Below are positions 32,812-40,892 of a DNA stretch of 64,000 nt, piece after piece. The stretch is from Spongiactinospora rosea (GTDB lineage: Bacteria > Actinomycetota > Actinomycetes > Streptosporangiales > Streptosporangiaceae), in the NCBI RefSeq assembly GCF_003315795.1, contig NZ_QMEY01000015.1, forward strand, positions 62,001-126,000, given 5' to 3'. Under the pieces are notes generated by a model. The model ran no database searches, was not told the origin of the DNA, and was given only the letters and a program-made list of their open reading frames with translations. How positions within the stretch are numbered: the stretch's first letter is position 1; each line of letters begins with the position of its first letter. The translations under genes were made by a program, and so were the position numbers.

Positions 32812-33731
32812 CGCGCCGCCCCCGCGTGCCGTCCGCCGCTCGCGCCGGCGCGGTCGTAGTGCCGCAGGAACAGCTCCTCCAGCGTGGGCGGCCGGCTGAC
32901 CAGGCCGCGTACGCCGGCCTCGGTGAGCCGCCTCAGCACGGCGTCCATGGCGTCGGTGTCGACGTCGAACCGCACTCGCCCGCCCTCGGCGCGCAGGCCG
33001 TGAACGCCCGGCAGTTCGGCCAGGCCCCGCGGCGGCGCGGCCAGGTCGGCCTGGATGGAGGTGCGGGTGAGGTGGCGCAGGTCGCCCAGGGTACCGCTCT
33101 CGACCGTGCGCCCGTCCTTGACGATGGTCACGCGGTCGCACAGGGTCTCGACCTCGGCCAGGATGTGGCTGGACAGCAGCACGGTCCGGTCACCGCCGCG
33201 CCGGCCCTCGCGTACCGTCTCACGGAAGACCTCCTCCATCAGGGGGTCCAGGCCGGAGGTCGGCTCGTCGAGGATGAGCAGTTCGGCGTCGGAGGCCAGC
33301 GCGGCGACCAGCGCGACCTTCTGCCGGTTGCCCTTGGAGTAGGTGCGGCACTTCTTGCGGGGGTCCAGGTCGAAGCGCTCCAGCAGCTCGGCGCGGCGCC
33401 GCTCGTCGAGCCCGCCGCGCAGCCGTCCGAGCAGGTCGATCACCTCGCCGCCGGACAGGTGCGGCCACAGGGTGACATCGCCCGGCACGTAGGCCAGCCT
33501 GCGGTGCAGCTCGGTGGCGTCGGCCCACGGGTCGCCGCCGAGCAGGCGTGCGGTGCCCGCGTCCGCGCGGAGCATGCCGAGCAGGACCCGGATCGTGGTG
33601 CTCTTGCCCGCGCCGTTCGGGCCCAGGAAGCCGTGCACCTCTCCGGTGCCCACCACGAGGTCGAGGCCGTCCAGGGCGCGGGTGCCGCCGAACGCCTTGA
33701 CCAGGCCGGTCACCGAAATCGCGTCACTCAT
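32808..33731 (-). CDS. ABC exporter ATPase
   Basis: 307 residues. Walker A GPNGAGKST at about 38-46, Walker B LLILDEPTSGLDP, H-loop LLSSHILAEVETLCD. The signature is the variant YSKGNRQK in place of LSGGQ, as in other fused-permease exporters of this type. The C-terminal ligand-interacting tail includes TLEELFLRHY. It energises the permease encoded immediately downstream. Its start overlaps the TetR stop by 8 bp and its stop overlaps the permease start by 4 bp. Confidence 0.92.
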   Translation of the reverse strand: MSDAISVTGLVKAFGGTRALDGLDLVVGTGEVHGFLGPNGAGKSTTIRVLLGMLRADAGTARLLGGDPWADATELHRRLAYVPGDVTLWPHLSGGEVIDLLGRLRGGLDERRRAELLERFDLDPRKKCRTYSKGNRQKVALVAALASDAELLILDEPTSGLDPLMEEVFRETVREGRRGGDRTVLLSSHILAEVETLCDRVTIVKDGRTVESGTLGDLRHLTRTSIQADLAAPPRGLAELPGVHGLRAEGGRVRFDVDTDAMDAVLRRLTEAGVRGLVSRPPTLEELFLRHYDRAGASGGRHAGAAR

Positions 33732-34404
33732 CGGAGTGCTCCTCGGTCGGACGTGCCGCGGTCCCGGCGCCGGTCCGGGACCTTTCCAGGGCGTCGCGGT
33801 GGCCGGCGGCCTCTTCGGGGGTGAGCCAGGGGTGGGAGTACAGGTCGAGCACGGTCAGGGCGAGCAGGTGGGCGCCCTCCTCGCCGGACACGTCGGCCCC
33901 GAGCCCCCGGGAGACGTGCTCGTGCAGGATCCCGACGGCCAGTGCCATCGCCGTGCCGACCGTCGCCCTGGCCCTGCGGCCGGTGAAGGGGGGATCGGAG
34001 CGGCGTTCGTCGAGCCCGGCGAGCCACTGTTCGCTCATCCGCACCATCGCGTCGAACACCGGCTCGGCCCAGCCCTCGGTCAGGGCGCGGGCCAGGTACC
34101 GCCGGTAGGGGCCGAGGGCCGCCAGGGAGGCCGCGACGTAGTTGACGCCGCCGCCGGAGGGGTCGGCGCCCACCTGCTCGTTGATCCGGGTGATCAGCTT
34201 GACCAGGTGCTCGTCGCACGCCTCGCGCAGCTTCTCCTTGGAGCCGAAATGGTGGCGCAGCAGGCCCGGGGACACCCCGGCGGTCTCGGCGATGGCCCGG
34301 GTCGTCGCCCCCTCGAAGCCGCGCTCCCCGAACTGCCGCAAGGCCGCGTCCCTGATCCGCGCGCGGGCGGTCAGGTCTTCGGGGTCGGGTGTTGATGCCG
34401 GCAC
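33724..34404 (-). CDS. TetR-family regulator leading the ABC exporter operon
   Basis: 226 residues from GTG with GGAGG eight bases upstream. HTH ARIRDAALRQFGERGFEGATTRAIAETAGVSPGLLRHHFGSKEKLREACDEHL is canonical. The C-terminal domain is the type found in TetR regulators of drug exporters. It leads an operon with the ATPase and fused permease, overlapping the ATPase start by 8 bp. Two similar 18-bp dyads precede it (34416-34473), so it is likely an autorepressor relieved by the exported compound. Confidence 0.9.
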   Translation of the reverse strand: MPASTPDPEDLTARARIRDAALRQFGERGFEGATTRAIAETAGVSPGLLRHHFGSKEKLREACDEHLVKLITRINEQVGADPSGGGVNYVAASLAALGPYRRYLARALTEGWAEPVFDAMVRMSEQWLAGLDERRSDPPFTGRRARATVGTAMALAVGILHEHVSRGLGADVSGEEGAHLLALTVLDLYSHPWLTPEEAAGHRDALERSRTGAGTAARPTEEHSDE

Positions 34405-34415
34405 GTGCCGTGCCT

Positions 34416-34473
34416 CCTATCCAAGCGACTAGGAAGTTGTTCACTTGGAGAGGAGACTATCCGATTGCATAGG
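34416..34473. promoter_or_regulatory. Two 18-bp dyads, likely TetR operators
   Basis: Copy 1 CCTATCCAAGCGACTAGG at 34416-34433; copy 2 ACTATCCGATTGCATAGG at 34456-34473. They share CTATCC, an A at position 9, a G at position 12 and TAGG at the end. They are 40 bp apart (about four helical turns) and lie 12-70 bp upstream of the TetR start. Their similarity in sequence and helical phase supports cooperative repressor binding. Confidence 0.65.
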
Positions 34474-34496
34474 AGGTTTGCAGTGCCTGGGAGTCG

Positions 34497-34943
34497 CTAT
34501 CTTCCTTCGGCGCCCATCTGGCGCAGCAGCGAACGGTTGTCGGTGCGCACCCACTCCTCGACGAGGCGGCCCCGGTCGTCGAAGCGGAAGATGTTGATCA
34601 GGTCGAACACCACGCGTTCGCCGTTGGGCGGCAGCGGCCCGGCCGGGGAGTGGGTGAACTCGCGGACGAAGGTGCCCTCGATCCAGGTCTGGCAGGCGAT
34701 GTGGTCGCCGTCGGCCACGATGATGCCGCGGCGGATCGAGCGGTCGTCGAACGCGGCGCGGATCGCCGCGAAGTAGGCGTCGAGCCCGGCGAAACCGGAC
34801 TCGAAGCCGTCCGGGCCGTGAAAGCGGAACTTCTCGGTGTCGAAGTACGTCGCCGCCTCGGCCGGGTCCTCGCCCGACACCTCCAGCTCACCGGCGCGGA
34901 TCAGGCGTACGACGAGGTCGTCTTCGGTGAATCGCTTGGTCAT
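34497..34943 (-). CDS. SnoaL-like polyketide-cyclase-fold protein (NTF2 superfamily)
   Basis: 148 residues with an NTF2-like alpha+beta-barrel pattern: AATYFDTEKFRFHGPDGFESGFAGLDAYFAAIRAAFDD, then HIACQTWIEGTFVREF and DLINIFRFDDRGRLVEEWVRTDNRSLLRQM. This is the SnoaL-like/ester cyclase group, which includes polyketide cyclases, small hydrolases and many uncharacterised proteins; no polyketide genes lie nearby, so no role is assigned. Divergent from the LysR gene at 35030 across 86 bp, so it is that regulator's probable target. Confidence 0.8.
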   Translation of the reverse strand: MTKRFTEDDLVVRLIRAGELEVSGEDPAEAATYFDTEKFRFHGPDGFESGFAGLDAYFAAIRAAFDDRSIRRGIIVADGDHIACQTWIEGTFVREFTHSPAGPLPPNGERVVFDLINIFRFDDRGRLVEEWVRTDNRSLLRQMGAEGR

Positions 34944-35029
34944 GACTCCAGCGTGCCCGCTGTGAGCCATGCGGTCCAACGATGATTCGGCATCGCTCCC
35001 ATGAGCTTCTCGCATGGTAGCTTCCGGCC

Positions 35030-35935
35030 ATGGCTGAGTTCACCGTCACCGGTCTGCGGGTGCTGCACCAGGTCGCCACCGCGGGATCGTTCACCCGGGC
35101 CGCCGAGCTGCTCGGCTACACCCAGTCGGCGGTCTCCCGCCAGGTCGCCGCCATGGAGACGGCGGCCGGAGCGCCGCTGTTCGAGCGCGGCGCGCGCGGC
35201 GTGGCGCTCACCCCGGCGGGCCAGGTGCTCGTCCGGCGCGCCACCGAGATCCTCGCCGACCTGGCGGCCACCGAGCTGGAACTGGCCGGCCTGCGCGACC
35301 GGCTCGCCGGCCGCCTCGTGATCGGTGCCTATCCCACCGCCGCCATGGCGCTGGTCCCGCGCGCGATGGCGCAGGTGACGTCCGGCCATCCGGGTCTCGC
35401 CGTGATCTTGGAGGAGGCCTCGACGCCCGCCCTGCTCAGGCGGCTGCGGACCGGGCGGCTGGACGTGGCGGTCATCGGAGTCGGGCACGGCCTGCCGGAC
35501 TACGACCTGAGCGAGCTGCGGCAGACCACGGTGTTGCAGGGCGGCCTGCGGGTGGCCGTCCCTGCGGCGCATCGGTTCGCCGGGCACGCGCACGTCACCG
35601 TGGCCGACCTCGCCCAGGAACGCTGGATCGCCGGGGACGGCGCGGCGGGCGAGCCGCAGTTCGGGGCCTGGCCGACCCTGCAGGACCCGCAGATCGCCCA
35701 CACGGCGCGCAGCTGGTCGACCCGGCTCGGCCTCGTCGCGGCCGGCCTGGGCCTCACGGTCATCCCCGAGCAGGCCCTGCCCGCGCTGCCCGCCGGCGTA
35801 CGGGCCGTGGCCGTCACCGACGGCCACTGGACGGGCCGCGCGACCCTCGCCCTGACCCGCCCGCGCCCTTCCGCCCAGGCCCAGGCCATGGTCAGCGCCC
35901 TGAAAGACCAGGCCGCCCACCTCCACGACGGCTGA
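35030..35935 (+). CDS. LysR-family transcriptional regulator
   Basis: 301 residues, the normal length. Winged HTH at the N-terminus (GLRVLHQVATAGSFTRAAELLGYTQSAVSRQVAAMETAAGAPLFERGARGVALTPAGQVL) and a type 2 periplasmic-binding-like effector domain from about residue 90 (LVIGAYPTAAMALVPRAMAQV, LGLVAAGLGLTVIPEQAL). Divergent from the SnoaL-like gene, the classical LysR arrangement in which the regulator activates its neighbour in response to a small molecule. Confidence 0.92.
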   Translation: MAEFTVTGLRVLHQVATAGSFTRAAELLGYTQSAVSRQVAAMETAAGAPLFERGARGVALTPAGQVLVRRATEILADLAATELELAGLRDRLAGRLVIGAYPTAAMALVPRAMAQVTSGHPGLAVILEEASTPALLRRLRTGRLDVAVIGVGHGLPDYDLSELRQTTVLQGGLRVAVPAAHRFAGHAHVTVADLAQERWIAGDGAAGEPQFGAWPTLQDPQIAHTARSWSTRLGLVAAGLGLTVIPEQALPALPAGVRAVAVTDGHWTGRATLALTRPRPSAQAQAMVSALKDQAAHLHDG

Positions 35936-36029
35936 CCGGACCGTACGGATGCGGCGATGACCTCGGGCGGCTCGTGCGCCTTGGCGAGGACGGCGGAGAT
36001 TCCCCGAGCGATTCGCCTCAGTGGGGCCC

Positions 36030-37304
36030 TTACCGGCCCGCCCTTCGGCCCTGCTTCATCAGCCACTCGGCGACGTCGGCGACCACCTGCGGGTCGACGT
36101 GCTGTGCCCGCGCGTAGTCGGAGGGCGTGGACGGGCCGGCGCCCGGGAAGAACAGGTGATCGTCAGCGTCGTAGACGCGGATCGTGACACCCGGCCGGTG
36201 CTCCAGCCCCGCCTGCCACCGTACGAGATCGTCCTGGACGGTCACCTGGTAGTCCCGGCCGCCCTGGAGGATGAGCATCGGCCGGCCCAGCGCCGCCGCC
36301 GTGGCCACCGGATCGTATTCGCGCAGGTCCAGCCAGTAGGAGCCGGGCCACAATCCGAGCGGTAGATCCGCGGCGGGGGTGGCGGCGGACAAGTCCGGGC
36401 TGCCGGCCAGTGCGGCCTGCCGCGTCACGGTCTCCAGCAGATCCGCCATCTGGGGATCGCCGCTCAACGACGCCAGATGGCCGATCACCCGCACGGCGGC
36501 CCGATGCATCGGCTCGGCGTCCCCCGCCATGATCACCAACCCGGCCACCGACGGCTCCGCCGCCGCCACCCGCGGTGCCGCCTTTCCCCCCATGCTGTGC
36601 CCGGCCACGAAGACCCGCGCGGCGTCCACGCCCGGCAGGCTCTGCAGGAGGCGGACCGCCTGGACCGCGTGCGGTACGTACTCCTCGGCCATGGTGAACT
36701 CTTCGAGCTCGGCCACCTGCGCGGCATGCGCATAGGTCACCTTGTCGAACCGCACGACCGCCACGCCCCGGCAGGCAAGCCCCCACGCCAGGTCCTTGAG
36801 CGGCTTGTTCGGCCCGCTGGTGGCGTCGCGGTCGAACGGCCCTCCCCCGCTGAGCAGCACCACGCCAGGCCACGGGCCGCGCCCTCGCGGCAGGCTCAGC
36901 GTCCCGGGCACGGCCAGTGCCCCGGAGCCGAGCACGATCTGCCGTTCCCCGAATTCGTCCGGGCGGGCGTAGGGCGGGGCCTCCCAGCCCGCGGCCGCGA
37001 ACTGCAATCCGCTCAGCAGCCCGGCGTCGTCCAGCGACATCACCACCGTGAACCCGCCGCGCTCGGCGGTCATCGCCACACTCACCCGGGTCTGCCCTGA
37101 ACCGCCGGGCTCGCTCACCGGATCACCGACGGCCGAGACCGGCCCTGTCCTGCCCACCTCGGCGGCCCACGCCTCGCGTAGCGCAGTCGCCGACACCTGC
37201 GCCCGCAACGGCGCAGAGAAGAGGTCCGCCACCTCGCCGAAGCGCTGTTCGTTCAGCATGCGGGCCACCGCCTGCCCGATCGCGACGGGATCGCCTGTCG
37301 TCAT
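36030..37304 (-). CDS. Alpha/beta hydrolase with DUF3887-like N-terminal domain
   Basis: 424 residues. Residues about 10-110 form an NTF2/DUF3887-like domain (IGQAVARMLNEQRFGEVADLFSAPLRAQVSATALREAWAAEVG). From about 125 onwards it is an alpha/beta hydrolase: oxyanion LLSGGGPFDRD, nucleophile elbow GHSMGG, acid in LILQGGRDYQV, and His in DADDHLFF. Similar two-domain proteins are annotated as carboxylesterases or dienelactone-hydrolase-like enzymes. No signal peptide is seen. It is divergent from the HTH gene at 37365. Confidence 0.85.
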   Translation of the reverse strand: MTTGDPVAIGQAVARMLNEQRFGEVADLFSAPLRAQVSATALREAWAAEVGRTGPVSAVGDPVSEPGGSGQTRVSVAMTAERGGFTVVMSLDDAGLLSGLQFAAAGWEAPPYARPDEFGERQIVLGSGALAVPGTLSLPRGRGPWPGVVLLSGGGPFDRDATSGPNKPLKDLAWGLACRGVAVVRFDKVTYAHAAQVAELEEFTMAEEYVPHAVQAVRLLQSLPGVDAARVFVAGHSMGGKAAPRVAAAEPSVAGLVIMAGDAEPMHRAAVRVIGHLASLSGDPQMADLLETVTRQAALAGSPDLSAATPAADLPLGLWPGSYWLDLREYDPVATAAALGRPMLILQGGRDYQVTVQDDLVRWQAGLEHRPGVTIRVYDADDHLFFPGAGPSTPSDYARAQHVDPQVVADVAEWLMKQGRRAGR

Positions 37305-37315
37305 CGCCCATCCCC

Positions 37316-37340
37316 ACCTTTCTCATTCTTTGCGAAAGGT
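37316..37340. promoter_or_regulatory. Dyad between hydrolase and HTH regulator genes
   Basis: Perfect 7-bp arms ACCTTTC (37316-37322) and GAAAGGT (37334-37340) with an 11-bp spacer, in the 60-bp divergent gap. A third copy of the CCTTTCG core lies just inside the regulator gene (37370-37376). Likely binding site of the adjacent ArsR-like regulator. Confidence 0.5.
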
Positions 37341-37364
37341 AGCACACCGTGAGATCGTAGGGAT

Positions 37365-37952
37365 GTGGACCCTTTCGAATTGCTCGGACACCCGGTACGG
37401 CTGCGTATCGTGCACGCGATGCGCGGGAGGCACACCCTGACGACCGCCCAGTTGTGCGAGCGCATCTCCGACGTCTCTAAGGCCACCGTCTACCGGCACA
37501 TCGACCTTCTCGCCGCCGGAGGGATCCTGGAGGTGGCCGGCGAGCAACGCGTCAGGGGAGCCGTCGAACGCCACTACCGGCTTCGCCATGATCGAGCCAC
37601 GATCGGCCCCGACCTCACCGGCTCACTGACCCTCGACGACCACCGGCGCGGTTTCGCCGTCGCCATGGCCGCCCTCATCGCCGAGTTCAACGCCTACCTC
37701 GGCCGGGACGGCGCCGACCCGGCCGCCGACCTCGTCGGGTACCGCCAGCACGCCGTCTGGCTCAGCCGGGACGAACTGCTGGAGATGATCGGTCGGCTGC
37801 GCGAGGCGATCGCGCCCAAGCTGGCCAACCCGCCCGCACCGGACCGCAGCCAATACCTGATCAGCCCGGTTCTGTTCCCCCTGGAGGAACCGGAGCGAGA
37901 TACCGGCGAGCCGGAACCGCCTCTCCCCCGGCCCGCTCGCGCCCCTCGATAG
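37365..37952 (+). CDS. ArsR-like winged-helix regulator
   Basis: 195 residues from GTG (in a leaderless-like context with no clear RBS). DPFELLGHPVRLRIVHAMRGRHTLTTAQLCERISDVSKATVYRHIDLLAAGGILEVAGEQRVRGAVERHYRL is an ArsR-type winged HTH. The C-terminal half is helical (FAVAMAALIAEFNAYLGRDG, YRQHAVWLSRDELLEMIGRLREAI) and resembles the sensor half of actinobacterial HTH proteins that respond to unknown ligands. Divergent from the alpha/beta hydrolase, so probably its regulator. Confidence 0.85.
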   Translation: MDPFELLGHPVRLRIVHAMRGRHTLTTAQLCERISDVSKATVYRHIDLLAAGGILEVAGEQRVRGAVERHYRLRHDRATIGPDLTGSLTLDDHRRGFAVAMAALIAEFNAYLGRDGADPAADLVGYRQHAVWLSRDELLEMIGRLREAIAPKLANPPAPDRSQYLISPVLFPLEEPERDTGEPEPPLPRPARAPR

Positions 37953-38081
37953 CGTCTGACCCGATGTTCACCCGCCCTGGGTGATGACCTCCCGCTGCCG
38001 GGCAACTGACTCCAGTCGGGTACATGCGAGACCGGCCCCCGCCGACGCGGAGGAGGCGGCGGCGAACGGGAGGGATCGGCG

Positions 38082-38570
38082 ATGACCGTTTCCAGCGCTC
38101 CGATGGACCTCACCCGGGCCGCCCACGTCGGGATCTCGGTCTCGGACCTGGACGCGTCGATCGCGTTCTACCGGGCGCTCACCGGGCGGGAGCCGGTCGC
38201 GGAGGGGACCATGAGCAGTGCGCCGTTCGGCAGGACCCAGGGGCTGCCCACCGCGAAACTGCGCTACGCCACGATCAACCTGGACGGGCTCGGCATCGAC
38301 CTCATCCAGTTCCAGGAACCGGCCGGTGAACGCACGAACGGGAGGGCCAACCGCCCCGGTTCCATGCACCTGTGCTTCAAGGTGGACGACTTCGACGCGG
38401 TCTACCGGCGCATGAAGGACGCCGGTTACGACTTCCTCGGCGACGACTACACCTTCGCCGAAGGCGAGGTCACCCCCGACGCGGCGCTCGGCACCCAGGT
38501 CGCCTACTTCAACGACCCGGACGGCACCAATCTGGAGATCATCCACCCGAAGGGCGGATTCTCCAACTGA
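38082..38570 (+). CDS. VOC-family protein
   Basis: 162 residues, a single VOC unit pair: LTRAAHVGISVSDLDASIAFYRALTGREPV opens the first half, with metal-ligand candidate His near the start; MHLCFKVDDFDAVYRRMKDAGYDFLGD opens the second, closing with VAYFNDPDGTNLEIIHPKGG (Glu ligand in LEII). This is typical of methylmalonyl-CoA epimerase/lactoylglutathione-lyase-like proteins. Substrate unknown. RBS GGGAGGGATC precedes the ATG. It stands alone, between an HTH gene and a methyltransferase gene. Confidence 0.85.
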   Translation: MTVSSAPMDLTRAAHVGISVSDLDASIAFYRALTGREPVAEGTMSSAPFGRTQGLPTAKLRYATINLDGLGIDLIQFQEPAGERTNGRANRPGSMHLCFKVDDFDAVYRRMKDAGYDFLGDDYTFAEGEVTPDAALGTQVAYFNDPDGTNLEIIHPKGGFSN

Positions 38571-38716
38571 ATCCGATGCCGCGCCTCGGCCGGAAGTACC
38601 ACTCGCCGGCGGGACCGGAGTACCGGAAAACGCCGTGATGTCAGGAGCCGGGTCTCAGCCGGAGATCATGCCCGTCGCCGATGATTCGAGGCCCGGATGT
38701 CAGCAGGCTGAAATGC

Positions 38717-39622
38717 ATGCCCGACATCCACGACCGCCTGCACCGGACGTTCTTCCGAGCCGTTTCGCTGCTTTCCGCCCGCGCGCAGGGCCGCCTGCTC
38801 CACCTCTTCTTCCAATGGGTCCATCAGGCCCCCGATCCATGGCGCTATGAAACCGAGCCGTACGAGATCGGCAAATACGAGATGACGTTGCGCCACATAC
38901 CCGACCGCCCCTACCGGAGGGCCCTTGACGTGGGCTGCAGCGAAGGGGCGTTCACCCGCAGGCTGGCCCGTGCGTTTCCGCAGGCCGAATGCCTGGGCGT
39001 GGACGTCTCGGATCACGCCATCAGCAGGGCGGCGGCGAAGGCGGCCGGGTCCGCGAGATTCGCGGCACTCGATTTTCTCAACGAGGATCCCGGCGGCATG
39101 TTCGATCTGGTCGTCTGTGCTGAAATGCTGTATTACGTCGGTCGCGGTGAACGGCTGCGGCTGGTCTTCGAGCGGTTTCGCACCTTCATGGCGCCGGGCG
39201 GGGTATTGGTGCTGGTTCACGAATGGCCGGAGGCGCGCCGCCTCTACCGGCACCTGGACGAGAGTCCCGGTTTCCGCAAAATGGCCGAGCATCCCTGTGA
39301 GCATCCGGAGCGCTCGTACGCCGTCACGGTGTACGAACGCGTGGAGCCCGCCTCCACGGGGCCGGAACGGTCACGCCGGGCGATGGGCGCCGGTGAAGGT
39401 CCCGGTCAGGCAGTGCTGGACGAGCGGGCCGAACCGGGTCACCAGCTCATCGACCGACGCGGAGGCCACCGGCTCGATCCGCACGATGTACCGCGCCACG
39501 GCCAGCCCCAGGATCTGGACGGCCACCATCCCCGCCCGCTCGGCGGCATCCGGCGTGTCGAGCATCGCCGCCAGCCGCCCGGTGAACTCCCGGTCGATGT
39601 ACTCCAGGAGCAGCGCTTCTGA
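38717..39622 (+). CDS. Class I SAM-dependent methyltransferase (NodS-like), 3' read-through
   Basis: 301 residues in the open frame. SAM-binding motif I is RALDVGCSEGAFTRRLARAF, followed by CLGVDVSDHAISRAAAKA and FDLVVCAEMLYYVG (motif IV). KYEMTLRHIPDRPY upstream is typical of NodS-type methyltransferases. The conserved part ends near residue 214 (SYAVTVYERVEP); the remaining 87 residues run antisense through the convergent TetR gene and look non-native, so the original stop codon has probably been lost. An ATG 12 codons upstream (38681) is also possible. Confidence 0.78.
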   Translation: MPDIHDRLHRTFFRAVSLLSARAQGRLLHLFFQWVHQAPDPWRYETEPYEIGKYEMTLRHIPDRPYRRALDVGCSEGAFTRRLARAFPQAECLGVDVSDHAISRAAAKAAGSARFAALDFLNEDPGGMFDLVVCAEMLYYVGRGERLRLVFERFRTFMAPGGVLVLVHEWPEARRLYRHLDESPGFRKMAEHPCEHPERSYAVTVYERVEPASTGPERSRRAMGAGEGPGQAVLDERAEPGHQLIDRRGGHRLDPHDVPRHGQPQDLDGHHPRPLGGIRRVEHRRQPPGELPVDVLQEQRF

Positions 39623-39991
39623 CTCGTCGTGGGTGGCGGCCGAGCGGGTGAGCGTCAGCAGCGGGGCGCGGTCGGATCGCTCGATGCTCTCCACGACCGT
39701 GCGGATCATGCGCTCGCCGATGCCGTCCAGGCCACCGGCGAAGACCGACTCGATGGCCGGCGGGACGTGCTCGGACATCTCCAGGGCCGCGCCGAACAGG
39801 CCCTGCTTGGTGCCGAAGAAGTAGAACACCATCGCCGCGTCGACCCCGGCCTCGGCGGCGACCGCCCGCACGGTCGTGCCACCGTAGCCGTGCTCGTGGA
39901 ACAGCTTGCGGGCGGCGGCCAGGATCCGCTGCCTGCTCTCCGCGCCGGTCCGCCAGCGCCCCGGCCGGCCGTGGGTCTTGGGTTCTGTCAT
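39371..39991 (-). CDS. TetR-family transcriptional regulator
   Basis: 206 residues. HTH ESRQRILAAARKLFHEHGYGGTTVRAVAAEAGVDAAMVFYFFGTKQGLFGAAL; C-terminal helical domain of the TetR_C type with LGLAVARYIVRIEPVASAS. Its 3' part is overlapped by the read-through end of the methyltransferase on the other strand. A 10-bp perfect palindrome GAAACGTTTC (40009-40018) lies 18 bp upstream of the start. Divergent from the frameshifted hydrolase and MerR genes, which may once have been its target. Confidence 0.9.
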   Translation of the reverse strand: MTEPKTHGRPGRWRTGAESRQRILAAARKLFHEHGYGGTTVRAVAAEAGVDAAMVFYFFGTKQGLFGAALEMSEHVPPAIESVFAGGLDGIGERMIRTVVESIERSDRAPLLTLTRSAATHDESEALLLEYIDREFTGRLAAMLDTPDAAERAGMVAVQILGLAVARYIVRIEPVASASVDELVTRFGPLVQHCLTGTFTGAHRPA

Positions 39992-40008
39992 GGCGCGGGC
40001 AGTCTATC

Positions 40009-40018
40009 GAAACGTTTC
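40009..40018. promoter_or_regulatory. 10-bp palindrome upstream of tetR
   Basis: GAAACGTTTC, perfect, lying 18 bp before the TetR start codon (39991) in the divergent gap. A short site, so assignment to the TetR is tentative. Confidence 0.4.
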
Positions 40019-40056
40019 TTCACCGCCCGATCGAGTTTCCCGCGAGCACGGGGTTT

Positions 40057-40079
40057 GACCTTGACCTTAGGTCAGGGTC
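40057..40079. promoter_or_regulatory. 23-bp dyad with MerR-operator-like form
   Basis: 20 of 23 positions are symmetrical; the core TGACCTTAGGTCA at 40062-40074 is perfect, and the flanks GACC/GGTC also pair. It lies 13 bp upstream of the hydrolase start (40092). MerR regulators bind such long dyads between -35 and -10; TTGACC at 40055-40060 or 40061-40066 could be the -35. A MerR gene is the second gene of this transcript. Confidence 0.6.
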
Positions 40080-40091
40080 CACGCTGAACGA

Positions 40092-40869
40092 GTGACCTAC
40101 TTCGACTCCCCCTGGACCGGCATGGTGCCGGTCGATGACACCGCGCTGGCCGTGACCGACACCGGCGGGCCGGGCCGCCCGGTGATCTACCTCAACGGCC
40201 AGTTCGCCACTCAGGCGTACTGGCGGCGCGTCATCGCCGACCTCGGCGGCGAGTACCGGCACATCACCTATGACATGCGGGCCCGCGGCCGGTCGCGGCG
40301 TTCGGCCGCGGCCGCCTCGTTCCGGACGCACGTCCGCGACATCGACATCGTCCTCGCGGCCAGGGGCGTGGACCGGCCGATCGTGGTCGGCTGGTCCTAC
40401 GGTGCGGCGGTCGCGGTGCACTGGGCCGCCCGCAACCCGGACCACGCACTCGGGGTGGTGTCCGTGGACGGCGCCTACCCGCACGACTATCCCGACGCTC
40501 CCCCGGAACGGGTCCGGCAGTGGTGGGGCCGGCTGCGCCCGCTGCTGCCGCTGCTGTCCAGGCTGGGCATGGCCGCGAAGATGTCCGCCGAGCAGCACGC
40601 CCGGAGCAACATCGAACTGATCGAGATCAGCGCCGCCCTCGGCCCGATCCTGGACGGCCTGACCTTGCCCGGTCCGGTACGTGGTCGCCACGGGCGCCAA
40701 CCTCGGCGGCGGCCATGATGAAATGGAGAGCGCGCGCGCCACCCTCACCCCGGTGCTCGCCCGCAACCCCAACATCACGAGCACGAAGGTCGCCGGCAAC
40801 CACAGCAAGATCGTGCGCAAGGACTTCCGCGCCATCGCGGACGCGGTCCGCGGGCTCGCCGGCACCTGA
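40092..40869 (+). pseudogene. Frameshifted alpha/beta hydrolase
   Basis: From GTG 40092 the frame encodes an alpha/beta hydrolase: VIYLNGQFATQAYWRRVIADLG, ITYDMRARGRSRRS, nucleophile elbow VVGWSYGAAVAVHWA. At 40664-40665 an extra T shifts the frame. The remaining part, VVATGANLGGGHDEM through the catalytic-His segment VAGNHSKIVRKDFRAIADAVRGL, is in the next frame and ends at 40869. One-base deletion would restore a protein of about 258 residues. As written, the product lacks its acid and His, so it is inactive. The MerR gene follows directly. Confidence 0.8.
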
Positions 40870-40892
40870 TGATCACGAGGTCGGCAGGGCAC

